Below are positions 34,545 through 46,848 of a stretch of DNA of 64,000 bases, one piece after another. Every line of letters begins with the position of its first letter. Within the stretch, counting starts at the first letter, position 1. Source of the stretch: Anodontia alba (lineage: Eukaryota > Mollusca > Bivalvia > Lucinida > Lucinidae); NCBI GenBank assembly GCA_964016985.1, contig OZ024825.1, positions 7,727,445-7,791,444 of the forward strand, given 5' to 3'. The notes under the pieces were generated by a model. The model was not told the origin of the DNA, made no database searches, and worked only from the letters and a program-made list of their open reading frames with translations. The position numbers and the translations under genes were made by a program.

Positions 34545-34727
34545 GCAATTATTAACCCTAGTCATGCTGAACCGAGATATGCCTTTGCAAACAGTGTAGA
34601 TCCAGATCAGTTGGCTTCTGAAGTAAGTATGCGAATTCATAACAACAATCTGGATCACGACAGCTGATTGGATGACAATTAGGAATGGGAGTGGCATCTT
34701 AATTTATTCAGCAGGACAAGGGTTTAA
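34545..34727. mobile_element. Family D fold-back MITE
   Basis: Ends TTAACCCTAGTCATGCTGAA and 'attcagcaggacaagggttt'. The inner GATCCAGATCAGTTGGCTTC arm has lost its partner here, but not in the copy at 52337-52521. Confidence 0.75.
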
Positions 34728-34796
34728 AGACACAATTAATTGATGTCCCTGTGTGACTCTGTTGTCCGGCTACGTTAAAAATATGATTGATTGATT

Positions 34797-34834
<38 letters not shown>

Positions 34835-35236
34835 TTATTTCATGCAGTCACAGTGAAAGCTGTTCATTATTTACACCAATTCGGATATTCGTCCCTGCAA
34901 AACGCACGGACATACCAAAAGATGACAGAGATGCAGGTAGATTGCAAAGTTCCTTGACTGCTTCAAAAGGTACAAGAATGATATTGATTCGAAATATTTT
35001 TCATACCATGGACTGGTTAATTGAGCGATGGGTTATGTAGGTTCTTTTGATCTTGCTGTAGATGACACTATGTTATTGCAATACTTAAATGTTAAATTCT
35101 ATGATGCTGATATTAGATGTGTTTTCAAGGGTTCAATGTGTGCAATATAAATTAAAAGTTTCCTTTGCAGCCGTGTTGGGCTTGTACGATACATAAAGTT
35201 GCAGGAGCATCTTGAAAAAGGCTATTATTTCTTTAG

Positions 35237-35431
35237 GACCTGGGCCCAGTATCGTTCAAACTTCGATCATTAAATATGGCATATACGCAAATATTTTTGC
35301 TGAAAAAATGTGAGTACCTTTTGCATTTCACATTTTTTAGCAAAAATACCTGTGAATTCGATATTGTACTTACTAGAACAGTTAACATTTTGACCACTAA
35401 CAAGCCCATTAAGCTAACGATGCTGGGCCCT
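35237..35431. mobile_element. Family I fold-back MITE
   Basis: 'gggcccagtatcgttcaaac' to 'taacgatgctgggccc'. The hairpin 'ctgaaaaaatgtgagtacc' faces 'ttttagcaaaaatacctg'. Confidence 0.75.
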
Positions 35432-36152
35432 GATGCATTTTAAGCAAAGCATGGCCTATAAAGCCTCAAGTCGTGACAGTAGTCTTCTAGATCTGGTCTG
35501 GAAATCATTTAGTTCTGAGAAAGTTACTGCTCAAACAAAGGCTTCAGAAGAAAGATTAAGGAACGAAAATATTAAAAAAGAGTAAGAAAAAAAAAAACAA
35601 AAAAAAAACAAAAAAAAAAACTGAAAGTCAAAGAGAAGTGGTATTTGAATATGTTGTATTGTTTAAAAAAAATCGAATACCACAACAACAACCTCTTTAC
35701 AACACTTTTTGTCTTTTCTTTTTTTTTAATGGTAACCATTGAAAGCTGAATGTCCCCAAAACTGCTGGTACATTAAATGACCATATATGTACAATAACAC
35801 ATTTTCATCGTTTTTTTTTTTTTCTATAAAATACAGTAATCCCAGTACAGTAAAATACAGTAATCCCATCTTCCAAATGTGTTAATTTAGGTACATGTTT
35901 TACCCATAGAAAATCAATGTAAATAAACACTTGTTTCAATCAAGCATTCCGAAATCTCTACTGAATACCACAGTAACTTTTCAATTTCGCCGATGTCTCT
36001 GTGGCGTGGGCCCTAAAAACCTCGGGACCCGAACTGTTTATTCTTTCAATTGATACGCGTATGTTATACTTTTGTTGTGTAGATAACCTGACAAGCAACA
36101 CACAATGCATTTATCCTGTCAAGTGTAGTACAACATTTCTAATGATGGCCGG

Positions 36153-36629
36153 TACATTTAGCCGCTGTCAAGTAATATATCTTCTTCACGTTTGACAATA
36201 AAAATTTATATCCTCACCTGAGGCGCTCGTTAAAACCGTCTTTCATTAGACTTAGACTTTGAATTTGCAATGTAGTCGTTCCATCGTTCCCATGTATATA
36301 ATGTACCCGAAACTAACGATAGTTCTTGATATCCAGGGCCCACGCTTTGTAGTACTTGTATGTGAAAAATAACTATTTTACTCGTGTTCAAAATATCAGT
36401 ATTATATATCTGTTCGGAGCTTAGGTAATTATATAAGCACAATTTATGTCAGAAATAACAAAATAAACTCAGAGTATAACCACAAAATTACAAATCGCAT
36501 AAGAAAGAGAAAGTTAATACAAAGTTACATGTACAAATGTCAACATCTTATTTTTGTTATAGTGTTGTACGTTCGTAGGTAGCTGATTCGTGAGCGGAGC
36601 ATTTTCCTACACATATGACAGTACAACGT
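36153..36629. other. Intergenic, nothing recognised
   Basis: No gene, fold-back or known repeat seen between duplication B and the H element. Confidence 0.45.
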
Positions 36630-36699
36630 ACCAGAAACCACAACGTCCCAACGTCATGACTTTGCAGCGACGTTGTTGCGACGCTGTGTGTTTACTGGG
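36630..36699. repeat. Family H fold-back, eroded
   Basis: Contains 'cacaacgtcccaacgtcatg' and 'gctgtgtgtttactggg'. Confidence 0.65.
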
Positions 36700-36977
36700 T
36701 ATAATACATGTACAGAACCCCTACCCCCTTTCAAAGCTGGGAATGTATGCACAGATCTACCCTCTGTAGTTTGTACTTTATGTATACGGAATACCTATTT
36801 GATCATACGAAGATATATGAATAGGCATTTTTACTTTAAATATGTAAAGAAAATATTTTCTAAATGCAAGGAAAAAAGATAAGTAATATCTCTACAAATC
36901 CTGGTGCAGTGTATAAAAGTATATTTTCACTAACTAGATCTTGTCTCATTGGAAAGACATGTTTACCATAATAATCA

Positions 36978-37053
36978 GACAGCCTGAGCACACAGTGTTG
37001 ACCCAGATCAGACACCGCAAAACGGTGCGTCTGATCAGGGACTACACTGTTTG
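36978..37053. repeat. GATCAGACACC hairpin
   Basis: 'cacagtgttgacccagatca' pairs with 'tgatcagggactacactgt'. It lies 12 bp before the 148-bp palindrome. Confidence 0.75.
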
Positions 37054-37064
37054 TTTTTATACGT

Positions 37065-37212
37065 ACGAGTATCATCCATATTCATGCAGGAAAGATCCGT
37101 CACTCCTATATACTGCGTAGAACGATTTGAGTCAACGATCGTTGACTCAAATCGTTCTACGCAGTATATAGGAGTGACGGATCTTTCCTGCATGAATATG
37201 GATGATACTCGT
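37065..37212. repeat. Perfect 148-bp palindrome with no spacer
   Basis: The arms are 74 bp each with no mismatch and no loop, centred between 37138 and 37139 (GTCAACGATCGTTGAC). The left arm starts ACGAGTATCATCCATATTC and the right arm ends with its exact complement. I see no second copy in the window and no link to the lettered families. It may be a very young fold-back, an inverted duplication, or an assembly fold-back. Confidence 0.97.
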
Positions 37213-37272
37213 TCAAAAGGTCGAAAGGACTAATCATTATTATTTCTTCCATCTTTAAGATTAAAATGAGCT

Positions 37273-37640
37273 TCAACGTGAGGAAACGTACATGCCCATT
37301 CTAACATGTGCGCCCACCCAATAAGTATTCCACATAAATCTATAGCGGGCCGTTATCGGCCCGTCAGGGTAGCTGATGGGCCGATAACGGCCCGCTGTAG
37401 ATTTATATAGAATGCTAGCTAGGTCGACGAAGACTCGAATGGGTCTTCGCAGAGTCTTACAATTCTACAAAGTCAGTAGAATTATAAGCCTCTGGTCTTC
37501 GTCGTCCGCATGAAAACAGTTTTGTATCCTTGGTTATCCGAAATGCGCACAGTGACAATTCTAATCAGACTGCGCGAATGCACATACTGATCTGATTCTT
37601 CGCTTGGCGTACATAGAAATTACGTTTCCTGATATAACGG
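37273..37640. mobile_element. Family F fold-back with a nested family G element
   Basis: 'gaggaaacgtacatgcccat' and 'aacatgtgcgccca' form the left end, and 'cttcgcttggcgtacat' with 'ttacgtttcctg' the right. A family G element (37317-37423) interrupts the left arm, so G inserted after F. Confidence 0.65.
37317..37423. mobile_element. Family G fold-back MITE
   Basis: 'cccaataagtattccacata' to 'atagaatgctagctagg'. The arms GCGGGCCGTTATCGGCCC face 'gggccgataacggcccgc'. Confidence 0.88.
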
Positions 37641-37734
37641 CTCAGTTTTTACCAACGCTACATGTAAAGCGGATCCATTTACAGTACTATATGCCCCCAA
37701 AACTTTACAGTAAATCAAACAGACATAATTTGAG

Positions 37735-38195
37735 ACTCGTGGGGGAAGGGGTGGGGTAACTTAGGGGTAATTGTGGTAAAGCGTGCGAGCCAGAATTTGA
37801 AACCTACCCCATCCATATACCTGACCTTTGAAAAAAGGGACCATTCATATACTTGATTGTCCGGGACGTATTCATATACTCCCTTTTGATTTTTATACCC
37901 ATTATACCCGACAGTCAGTTCATTGAATGCCCAGAGAAAAAGCGGCTTCGAAAAAATCTTGATCGAAAAATATACGCATATATAAACCGGGATGTCGGAA
38001 AAGTGGAACCTTTCACATACAAATCAGAATATGTTTTTTTGTTAAAAAAAAGGGGGGGCTAATCATATTCCTGGTAGCCCTGAAAAAGGGGGCCACTCGA
38101 CACGCACATCCGCTATGCCATATATAGGATGTTACCACCCCCCCCCCCCCCCACACACACACACCCTTCGCCCCACCCCCACCCCTCGAGGTTTG
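37735..38195 (+). repeat. Family N element, copy 1
   Basis: 'ggtaattgtggtaaagcgtg' and 'cgagccagaatttgaaacct' at the left. The body has recurring '(c)atatac' phrases such as 'ccatatacctgacctttga' and 'cattcatatacttgattgtc'. It ends in a C run and CACACACA (about 38139-38164). Confidence 0.7.
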
Positions 38196-38682
38196 AGACA
38201 AAACGCAAGGAGTGCCCTTGTCAGGGGAATCGTATTATTGTGATAAACAGGCGATAAAAGCAGGTTAGTTAACAGATATAAACTCCTATCACTTGTATTA
38301 TTTAAAGGCTCAGAGTTTTAACTGCGAATGTCCAGATAAGCGTTCACACGTGCGCAGGCTCCTCTGTTCATTTTAAACTACACTGTCATACTGTCATATT
38401 ATTGTCTGACCGAACTGATTGTGTCCTACGGACCCTCCCCTAACTCACCCGTGCCCCGCCCATGTCTGGTGTGAACACGGGACAAGTAAATCGCATATAA
38501 AGCCGCGGTTTCTTATGTCACAATGGGTCTCAAATATGCAAAAACTGGATGTATCTTTACCGCGGAAACGTCAATAGAAAGTCAAAAACATAAACCTTCC
38601 CAATGCAGTAAAGGAATGATCAGAAGGAATGCTGAACATATATTGTCCATGATGTCAAAGATAGGACTTCATACACTATACT

Positions 38683-38876
38683 GTCGTCTGCTGCATCTTC
38701 TTGCAAACTTTTCAAACTTACATTTTGCATATAGGCAAACAGTGTGGACCCAGATCAGACTGCTCCTAAATGAGCAGTCTGATCTGGGTCCACAACGTTT
38801 GCAACAATGACTTTTAAAGTGACCGGCAGAAGACAAAGCAGACGACATTTGTTGTGATTGGCGCTTTAAGGGTTAA
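38683..38876. mobile_element. Family E fold-back MITE
   Basis: 'tgtcgtctgctgcatcttct', the GATCAGACTGCTCC hairpin, 'gcagacgacatttgttgtga' and 'ttggcgctttaagggtta'. The left end is eroded. Confidence 0.7.
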
Positions 38877-38877
38877 T

Positions 38878-38970
38878 GAAAGGGGTCTACTCTACAAGAA
38901 ACCATTGGAGCAAATGGTTTCCTTTTAGAATAGATCCCTTTTTAGAAGGGAGACATCAATTTGACAGAAT
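38878..38970. repeat. Family M element
   Basis: 'gaaaggggtctactctacaa', 'accattggagcaaatggttt' and 'gatccctttttagaaggga'. It directly follows the E element. Confidence 0.7.
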
Positions 38971-39089
38971 TGCTTTCTCTGAAATGTATACGTGCCCCTT
39001 TATAAACACAGAGAGGACCTTGGTAACGACCAGCAAAAATAGCCATCAGTCCCACTACCGAACCGCCGTTTTTAATTTGATATTTATTT

Positions 39090-39300
39090 AACGCTTAGCA
39101 CTCTGGGTAAAATTTTCAGCAGACGACATTTTGAAATATTTTTCTTATTTTTCTCAGAAAACAGGATTTGACATTTCATGCAAATTGTCTCCTAAGGAGA
39201 CAATTTGCATGAAATGTCAAATCCTGTTTTCTGGGAAAAATAAGAAAAATATCATCAATCTGTCGTCTGCTGAAAATGCCCAGAGAGTGGTAAAGGTTAA
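39090..39300. mobile_element. Family B fold-back MITE, best-preserved copy
   Basis: TTAACGCTTAGCACTCTGGG to 'agagtggtaaaggttaa'. The central stem is essentially perfect ('aaaacaggatttgacatttc' with its complement) around TCTCCTAAGGAGA. Confidence 0.92.
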
Positions 39301-39439
39301 TCAGATAGCATGGGAATAATGAAACAGAGCAAAGTAAAAAGATGTAAAGATAGAATAAAGTGCGACTAAGATAATAAGTGAAAACAATAATATATAGGAG
39401 TACTGTAAATGATTTTATATTTGCATGTTCTTTTATGTT

Positions 39440-39470
<31 letters not shown>

Positions 39471-39659
39471 TTGTAAAATATAATCTATTAGTGACTTCTA
39501 ATCTGATAATTTGTACAGGATACACAATATTTTGCAAATGCATTGAATATTTTGGTGTATATCTTCAGAAATAATAGCAAAAGATAAATGCCTTGTGAAG
39601 GTAAAAGTACTTGCTGTATGTTTACTGGAGTAAACAGTCGAAAAGAAAAAAGTTGTCCT

Positions 39660-41712
39660 TCTCACATGCGATACGCCTCTTGACCTGATATGTATCCCTA
39701 GCAAAGATTATCAAGTTATCTCAAACAATATGGGAGTTATGACTTGCAAAGAATTTCGGCATCAGGGGAGATAAATACATAATGGAGAAAGTCAGAGTAC
39801 TCTTGAACATGACATGCTTACTGGTCGTTATCTTTGCCTCTACCAAATGTTATCAAAATATTTCAAACCACATACACAGGAATTTGACTTAGAAGTATAT
39901 CCAGGGGAGGTAGCTAGAAAACAACAACAGCAGAGGTTGGTCTTCCTGCACGTGACACGTCTGCTGGCTCTTATCTATGCCTCTACAAAATATCAAAACC
40001 ATTCAGAAGTCATTGAGTGTTTGGCTTAGAAATTTATTCAGTGGCGTTTACAAGAAAAAAGAGCAGAGCAAGAGTTGTCCTTCTTGGATATGACCCACTT
40101 ACTTGGCCTGATATATGTCCCACTAAAATATTATCAACTTATCTCAGACAGTATGGGAGTTAAAAACTGCACAAGATTTCAGCTCCAAGAGTATGTTTGT
40201 GTGGGGTCAGGGTATGTGGGGATGGGGGCGGTGGGGATACGGAAGATAAGTACATAACAAAAAGTGAGACTATCCGCGGACGCCTGATTACACCCTTTGT
40301 TCTGGGGTCCATGTCTGTTGGTCTGAACATTCTGATTCGTCATTCGTTTAAGGATTTATGATTTTGAATTACGGCTTTGGTACCATGACCGCAACTACTC
40401 TGTTGCACGTGATTAAACTACTGGTCTTTATCTACCTTATGCCTCTACCAAATATTATCAGAATATTTCAAACCTTTAAGAAGTTATAGAGTGCACAAGA
40501 ATTTGGCTTAGAAATTTATTCAGGAGAGATAACTAGAAAAAGACGAAATCAAGAGTTGTCCTTCTTGACCGCGACACTTCTACTTGACCTGATATATGTT
40601 CCCATCAAATATCATAAAACCGTCTCGCACAGAATGTGAGTTATGGGCTGCACAAGATTTCAGCTCCAGGGTACATAAGTACATAATAAACAAAGTGATA
40701 GTTGTCTCTCTTGCTCATGCCTACTGATCCTTACCTATGCCTGTACTAAATGTTATCAAAATATTTCAAACCACTGAGAACTTCTGGAGTGCACAAGAAA
40801 ATGGATTAGAAATTCGTTCAGGGGAGATAACTAGAAAAAAAAAGAACACAACAAGAGTTCTTCTTATATATATCCTACTTGACCTTATACATGTCCCTAT
40901 CAAACAATATCAAATTATCTCAAACTGTATGGGAGTCAAAGCCTGCATAAGATTTCGGTTCAGGGGTGATAACTACATAACGAAGAGAGTGATAGTTGTC
41001 TCTCTTGCACATGGCACCCTCTCTGGCCCTTATCTAAACCTCTACCAAATATTATAAAAATATTTCAAACCATTAAGAAGTGATGAAGTGCACAAGAATT
41101 TGGCTTAGAAATCAATTCAGGGATGATGATTAGAAAAAGAACAATACAAGAGTTGTCCTTCTTGCACACAATACTCCTTCTTGACCTGCTATATGTCCCT
41201 ACAAAATATTATCAACAAACAATATAGGAGTTATGGCCTGCACAAGATTTCTGCTACAGGGGAGATTATACCTAATGAAGAAAATGAGAATTTTCTCTCT
41301 TGCACGCGACAAGCCTTCTGGTCTATACCTCTTGATCTATACCAAATCTTATCAAATTATCTCAAACAGTATGGAAGTTATCACCTACACAAGATTTCTG
41401 CTTACATAACGAATACAGTGAGAGTTGCCTCTCTTGCATTCCGACACGCTTACTGGTCCTCCTCTTCATCCCTACCAAATATTTTCAAAATATGTCTAAG
41501 GGAAGCAGAATTATGGAGCGCACAGGGATGTGTCTACGTATTTCTGTTTCAGGGGGAGCAAACTACATAACGAAGAAAGTGAGAGTCATCACTATTAACG
41601 CGACATGCCTGCTGATCCTCTACTCTATCCCTCTCAAATGCTATCGAATTATCTCAAACAGTATGGGAGTTACAGCTCGTACAAGATTTTGTCTTCAGGG
41701 GAGATATTAAAA

Positions 41713-41751
<39 letters not shown>

Positions 41752-42180
41752 AATAAAACGAAGAAAGTGAGACATGCACGGGACACGCTTACTGGTCCTC
41801 TTCTTCATTCCTACAAAATATTATCAAAAGATGTCTAGGGGTATCAAAGTTATGGAGCGTACAAAGACGATCTAAGGATTTCTGCTTCAGGGGAAATAAC
41901 TGCATAAGAAAGTGAGAGTTATCTCTATTGCACGCCACACGCCTACTGGTCCTTCTCTCCATCTCTACCAAATATCAAATTATCTCAAACAGAATGGCCC
42001 ATTTGGAGCTATGGCCTGCACAGGATTTCGGCTTCAGGGGAGAAGTAGATAACGAAGCAAGTGGGAGTTACCTCTTTTGCAAGCGACATGTCTACTGGTC
42101 CTCCTCTTCATCACTTTCAAATATAATCAAACTTAGGGTATCATTTTATCTTAGGGTATCAAAATTATAGAATGCACAAG
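39660..42180 (+). repeat. Satellite array with alternating ~145-bp units (~295-bp dimer)
   Basis: Type 1 units carry 'ctaccaaatgttatcaaaat' and 'gagtgcacaagaatttggct'. Type 2 units carry 'ttgacctgatatatgtccc', 'tatctcaaacagtatgggag' and 'ctgcacaagatttcagct'. They alternate, so like units recur about every 295 bp (type 1 near 40483, 40783, 41082; type 2 near 40638, 40931, 41226). One unit is disrupted at 40260-40400, and an (AAAT)n tract interrupts the array at 41708-41756. Frames running through it lack conserved substitution patterns and are taken as non-coding. Confidence 0.82.
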
Positions 42181-42204
42181 GAGGCGTTTATGGCTCTTGT
42201 GGGG

Positions 42205-42690
42205 AGGGGGTGGGGCGGGTGGGGAGGGGGTAAATTATGGGTAATTGTGGTATGGATGTGTGAGCCAGTATTTCGAAATCTTCCACATTCATATACCTTA
42301 CCTTTGAAAAAAAAAAAAATAATAATAATAATAAACGAACCCATTCATATACTTGATCGTCCGCAATGTTGACCGTTTCTTATGTTGCCCTAGATTTTTT
42401 ATACCCATTTATTGCTGGTAGTGAGACAAATATAGCATTCAGTTCATTGAATACAGGGAGAACAATCAGCCTCCAAAGATTTCTGAGCGAAAAATATATA
42501 CATATACCGGGATGTCAGAAAAAGTGGGGCCTTTTCCATACGAATCAAGAAAAATCGATACTTTTGGTTGAAATACACCTAGCAGCGCTAAAAAGGTGGC
42601 CATTCGGCACGCACATTCGTACTATACCACATTTAGGAAGTTACCGCCCCCTCCTCCGCCCCCCCTCCCCCGCAATCCCCAAGGTCTATG
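42205..42690 (+). repeat. Family N element, copy 2
   Basis: A G-rich run, 'gggtaattgtggtatggatg', 'tgtgagccagtatttcgaaa', 'cattcatatacttgatcgtc' and 'ataccgggatgtcagaaaaa', ending in a C-rich run (42650-42675). Its open frame is shared with other N copies and is repeat-derived. Confidence 0.7.
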
Positions 42691-42857
42691 TGACGGCTAC
42701 TGGTCAGACCTGATATGAACCTGATATGTACTGTTGCCGCTAGGCCACTTTAACTTTTTCGGTCCCAAATTTCAGACATTTGTCGTCTGCTTTTCTTTTT
42801 CTTTTTTTAACAAACTATCGCTTGAAAAGAAGTTAATACGTAAAGCTGAAAGAGTGG

Positions 42858-42937
42858 ATGTTAAACAGCGTAGATCCAGATGAGACGGCTCATCGGCTTA
42901 TATTAGCCGTCTCATCTGGATCTATGCTGTTTGCAAA
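42858..42937. repeat. GATGAGACGGCT hairpin beside the metallothionein promoter
   Basis: 'aaacagcgtagatccagatg' pairs with 'catctggatctatgctgttt'. It ends about 55 bp before the first metal-response match. Confidence 0.85.
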
Positions 42938-42990
42938 AGCCTTTTATCACCGCCTGTGTCAGGCTGATTTTGATTGCGGGAAATCGATTT

Positions 42991-43061
42991 TGCACACATG
43001 CCCACTTAATTCACACGGCCCTAGTAGTCATTCACACGGTTCTAGTATTTTGCACACGGCC
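42991..43061 (+). promoter_or_regulatory. Metal-response-element cluster of the metallothionein gene
   Basis: TGCACACGGCC at 43051-43061 is a full match to the MRE core TGCRCNC with the GGCC extension. TGCACAC occurs again at 42991-42997. Near matches TTCACACGGCC (43010-43020) and TTCACACGGTT (43031-43041) lie between. All have the same orientation and lie 107-177 bp upstream of the ATG, where MTF-1-type sites are expected (established for metallothionein genes). No clear TATA box was found. Confidence 0.75.
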
Positions 43062-43167
43062 TGCAATTACTACTACTTCATACAACTGGCTTGGCACGTC
43101 GAAATTTCAATCTACGTCTTTCATAAGAGAGAAATAGACGTGATTTTTAAAGATAAAAAGAACAATT

Positions 43168-43195
43168 ATGAGTGATCCATGCATCTGCGTTGATA
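43168..43195 (+). CDS. Metallothionein exon 1 (coding part)
   Basis: ATG then MSDPCICVD plus the first base of codon 10, followed by a consensus donor GTAAGT at 43196. The MSDPC start is the standard start of bivalve metallothioneins. The 5' UTR extends upstream by an unknown length. Confidence 0.9.
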
Positions 43196-46100
43196 GTAAG
43201 TCAAGATTTATTGATTTATTTGTTTAGTAACATTATATTTTTTTCCGACGGCACATCAGAATGTAAAATCATTGGCAGAAGAGATCTACAGCTACTGGTC
43301 GAAAGCTTAATGTAAAATTGTTTTTGCAGAGATTGCAAAACTATTGGCGAGCAAAACTATCGGCGATTTAGAGCGTTACATGATCAACCGGCTGTTCCAC
43401 ACAGTCTGATTAGGCCATTCCCTGTTCATCTGCTAGAAGCCTTATTCCTTTTTATTATTTTTCAGAAAATATAAGGCACGCAAGCCTTAATATCTCTTTG
43501 TGAAAAGTGGTTTTCCTCGGAGTTTTAAAATGAGGGTCCCAGGAACATGCAGGCAGTTAGGTCGGATAACCCCACAATGCTGTAACAAAAAAAAAAAAAA
43601 AAAAAAAAGCTGGAAATAGGGTAAGCGAGCCAAGGACCTACCATCACGAAAACATACCTATATAATTCTGACCCCCTTAAACCCCACTTTTATATAGTAA
43701 AACTGGGGTTTACAGGGGTATACATTATTTTTCTTATTTCTGCTCAAAAACATAAATTGTGGGTACTCGTTAGAACCGCCTCATCGAGGCGGTTCTAACG
43801 AGTACCCACAATCTATGTTTTGAGCAGAAATATGAAAAATATCAGTTTTTTTTATCTGAAAATTTTCAGTTTTTGGAGTTGAAATTTTCTGTATATTTGA
43901 ATAGGCGTGTTTTCGTAATGCTCTGTTCTGTAGTGATAAACAGGATGTATACAGTAAGATGTTTTGCGGAGTCACTAGTCAGGCTGTTTGTGTAGTAGGT
44001 AAGGCCAAATAGCCGTAACGTGGCTCATATAAGGGGAATGGCCATCGGCTCGCTAACCCTATTTTCGTCTTTTTTTTTTTTAAACAGTTTCTAGGGTTAT
44101 TTGATCTAACTTCATGTTCCTAACGCCTTTATGTGGATTTGTAAGGGTCCTGTAACAAAATCAACGAGTTTGTTGTTTTAAAGAGGGTAACCCTCAAAGC
44201 GCTTGTCACAACTATAGACGACATTTAGAAATTGTTTTTTTCTATTTCTTTTTTTTTTATATTTCAGAAAAAAAATAAGGTTTGACATTTCATGTGAATT
44301 GTCTGTCTAGCTGACAGTTAACATGAAATGTCGTCTTCATGCCTAGCAGACAATTCACATGAAAGGTCAATTGTCCTATTAGTTAAAGAATGTCGTTTGC
44401 TATAATTTGGTTAATCGTTTTAATGCTTTCAGGCTTAAATTTTGTCCAAGTATAGACCCGTTTTTGAAAGTGTTGGAGTTGCGTCCCTGAAGAAGTGGGG
44501 TACAGGGTTACATTACAACAAATAGGGAAAATCGAATAAAAAAAAACAACAAAAAAAACGCTATTTTTTTTTTGTTTCAACGAATTTGCACTTACGAGTT
44601 ATGACCTGCATGATAAATAATAAATTATACATCATATGGCTCTTCAGGTCTTAAATTTCTAAGGGACATAACTGCAATATGTCCAAAAATTGGTCAAATG
44701 ATAATTCTTGCCCTTTAGATCACATATGAATTAAAATACAAAGCCACAGTGAAATGAAATTAATTTTGGATTGGTTAAATATGCATGGTTCAGGACACTT
44801 TCCCCTAATTTTGTAGGTTCCAGAGCAAGGTTTTTGGGGTAAAAACTGCCAGGGAAAGCTTTGTACTTTCTTGTAGGCCTGTAAGTACTTTGGACCGAGA
44901 TCAAATAATGCTCGGTGTGTGTGTGTGTGTCGGGGGGGGGGGGGGGGGGGAGGGAGGGGAGTAACTTCCTATATATGGCATAGTACGGACGTGCATGCCG
45001 AATAGCCCCCTTTTTCAGCGCTGCCCGGTATATGATTGGCCCCCTTTTTTCAACAAAAAGTATATGAATGACCCGATTTTTCCTATGTGAAAGGCTCCAT
45101 TTTTTCTGAAATCCTTGTATATGCACATATCTTTCGCTCAGAGATTTTTCAAGGCTGCTTGTTCTCTTGGTATTGACTGTGATATTTGTCTAACAACCAG
45201 CAATAAATGGGCACAAAAATCAAAAGGGCAGTATATGATTAGGTCAACATTTTTGATGATCAAGTATATGAATGGGTCTGTTTTTTCGAAGGCCGGGTAT
45301 ATGAATGGGGTAGGTTTTGAAATACTGGCTCGCACACCCGTACCACAATTACCCCTAAGGAGATAATGGAGATAATTCCCAGTGTGGTCAGAGCTTTCTC
45401 TGCTGGCTGGGCTGCGAACCTGCCTTCAAAACATCTTGCATATTTATGTATTCAAAATTCCAGCAATTAACTTAACTCAACCATGTAGCCAATGCATATA
45501 GTATATTCGAACACCCAGTGTCACATTGTTAACTTACATGAAATGTTTGGAAATCAAATAGTCAACGAAGTACAGGTCAGACCAGCATGTTCACGCAGTC
45601 TGGTCTAGGACTTGTATGCATGTATGAATAATGTTTAGAAAGGGCCAGCATTACACTGGACATACGTTATACACGTATCAAATTCTCGGGGGGGGGGTGG
45701 GGGGGGGGTGTAACTTCCTATATATGGCATAGTACGGATGTGCGTGCCGAATAGCCCCCTTTTTCAGCACTGCCAGGTATATGATTGGCCCCCTTTTTTC
45801 AACAAAAAGTATATGAATGGCCCGATTTTTCTGGATTCCTATGTGAAAGGCCCCATTTTTCTGACATCCTGGTATATGCACATATTTTTCGCTCAGAGAC
45901 TTTTCGAGGCTGCTTATCCTCTTGGTATTACATGAATTGACTGTGATATTTGTCTAACATCCAGCAAAAATGGGTACAAAAATCAAAGGGCAGTATATGA
46001 ATAGGTCAACATTTTGGATGATCAAGTATATAAATGGGTCCTTTTTTTCGAAGGCCAGGTATATGAATGGGGTAGGTTTTGAAATACTGGATCGCACACC

Positions 46101-46814
46101 CATACCAAAATTACCCCTGTTACCACCCCCCCCCCCCCCCCCCCCCGAGATCAAATTACACTTGTCACATATTGTTTTTGCCATATCGTCTCATTTGTAA
46201 TTGAGGCAGATATTTCAACTGATCTGATCTGGATCCGTAGATTAGGAAGTTTCTGTAATGTTTCTGTGACTACAATATTAATATTCAAGTAACAAATAGG
46301 TTAAATTGTATAAGGCCCAGAGAGACTGCACACCACAAATCTGAAAATGTTCAATATTTGGTGGTGAAATTTTCAATATATTTGTATAGACGTGTTTTCG
46401 TAATGACAGTATGCTCAGAATATCCACTGTTGAAACACTGTTGAATGAAATTTGAGACTTGAATGTTCTAGTCCGACTGGCCGGATAGGCAGTTTTTCCT
46501 CGTAAAATTGGTCAATATTTACTCCAGAAAGACTAATCTATGTTTTACCGCTTTTTCCCAAAGCAAAAGGGCAGATAGGCCTGAGCACATATTGTAGCCC
46601 AGATCGGGCGCCGAAAAAAAAAAAAACAAAAAAAAAAAAGCGAAATATTTCACACAGGGTAATGGTTTTCAACTTGTCAGTCTGTAGCCCAGTGTAGATG
46701 AATGTTTATGTGTCTATGAGAATTACAAGTGATTGAGTGTAATAATTTAGCCATGTCTTTGTCCTGTATCCAGCCAACATTTTACTATCTCAGTAATGGC
46801 AATATTATTTCAGG

Positions 46815-46848
<34 letters not shown>

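Larger units (their letters stand above)
33735..36152. repeat. Duplication B, copy 1 (~2.4 kb)
   Basis: Collinear with 61301-63706 from 'agcaattaactttctgaaat' to 'caacatttctaatgatg', with high similarity by eye. Both copies contain a D element and an I element at the same relative places, so these were present before duplication. A frame with KRTDIPKD and MDWLIERWVM is shared by both, but the upstream part differs by indels, and I see no recognisable domain. Confidence 0.88.

Noticed and set aside
41181..41570. 129-codon frame in the satellite
   Set aside because: It runs through alternating satellite units. Neighbouring units do not keep the same frame.
42366..42713. 115-codon frame
   Set aside because: It lies within a family N element. 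Equivalent peptides occur in the inverted N copies, so it is repeat translation.
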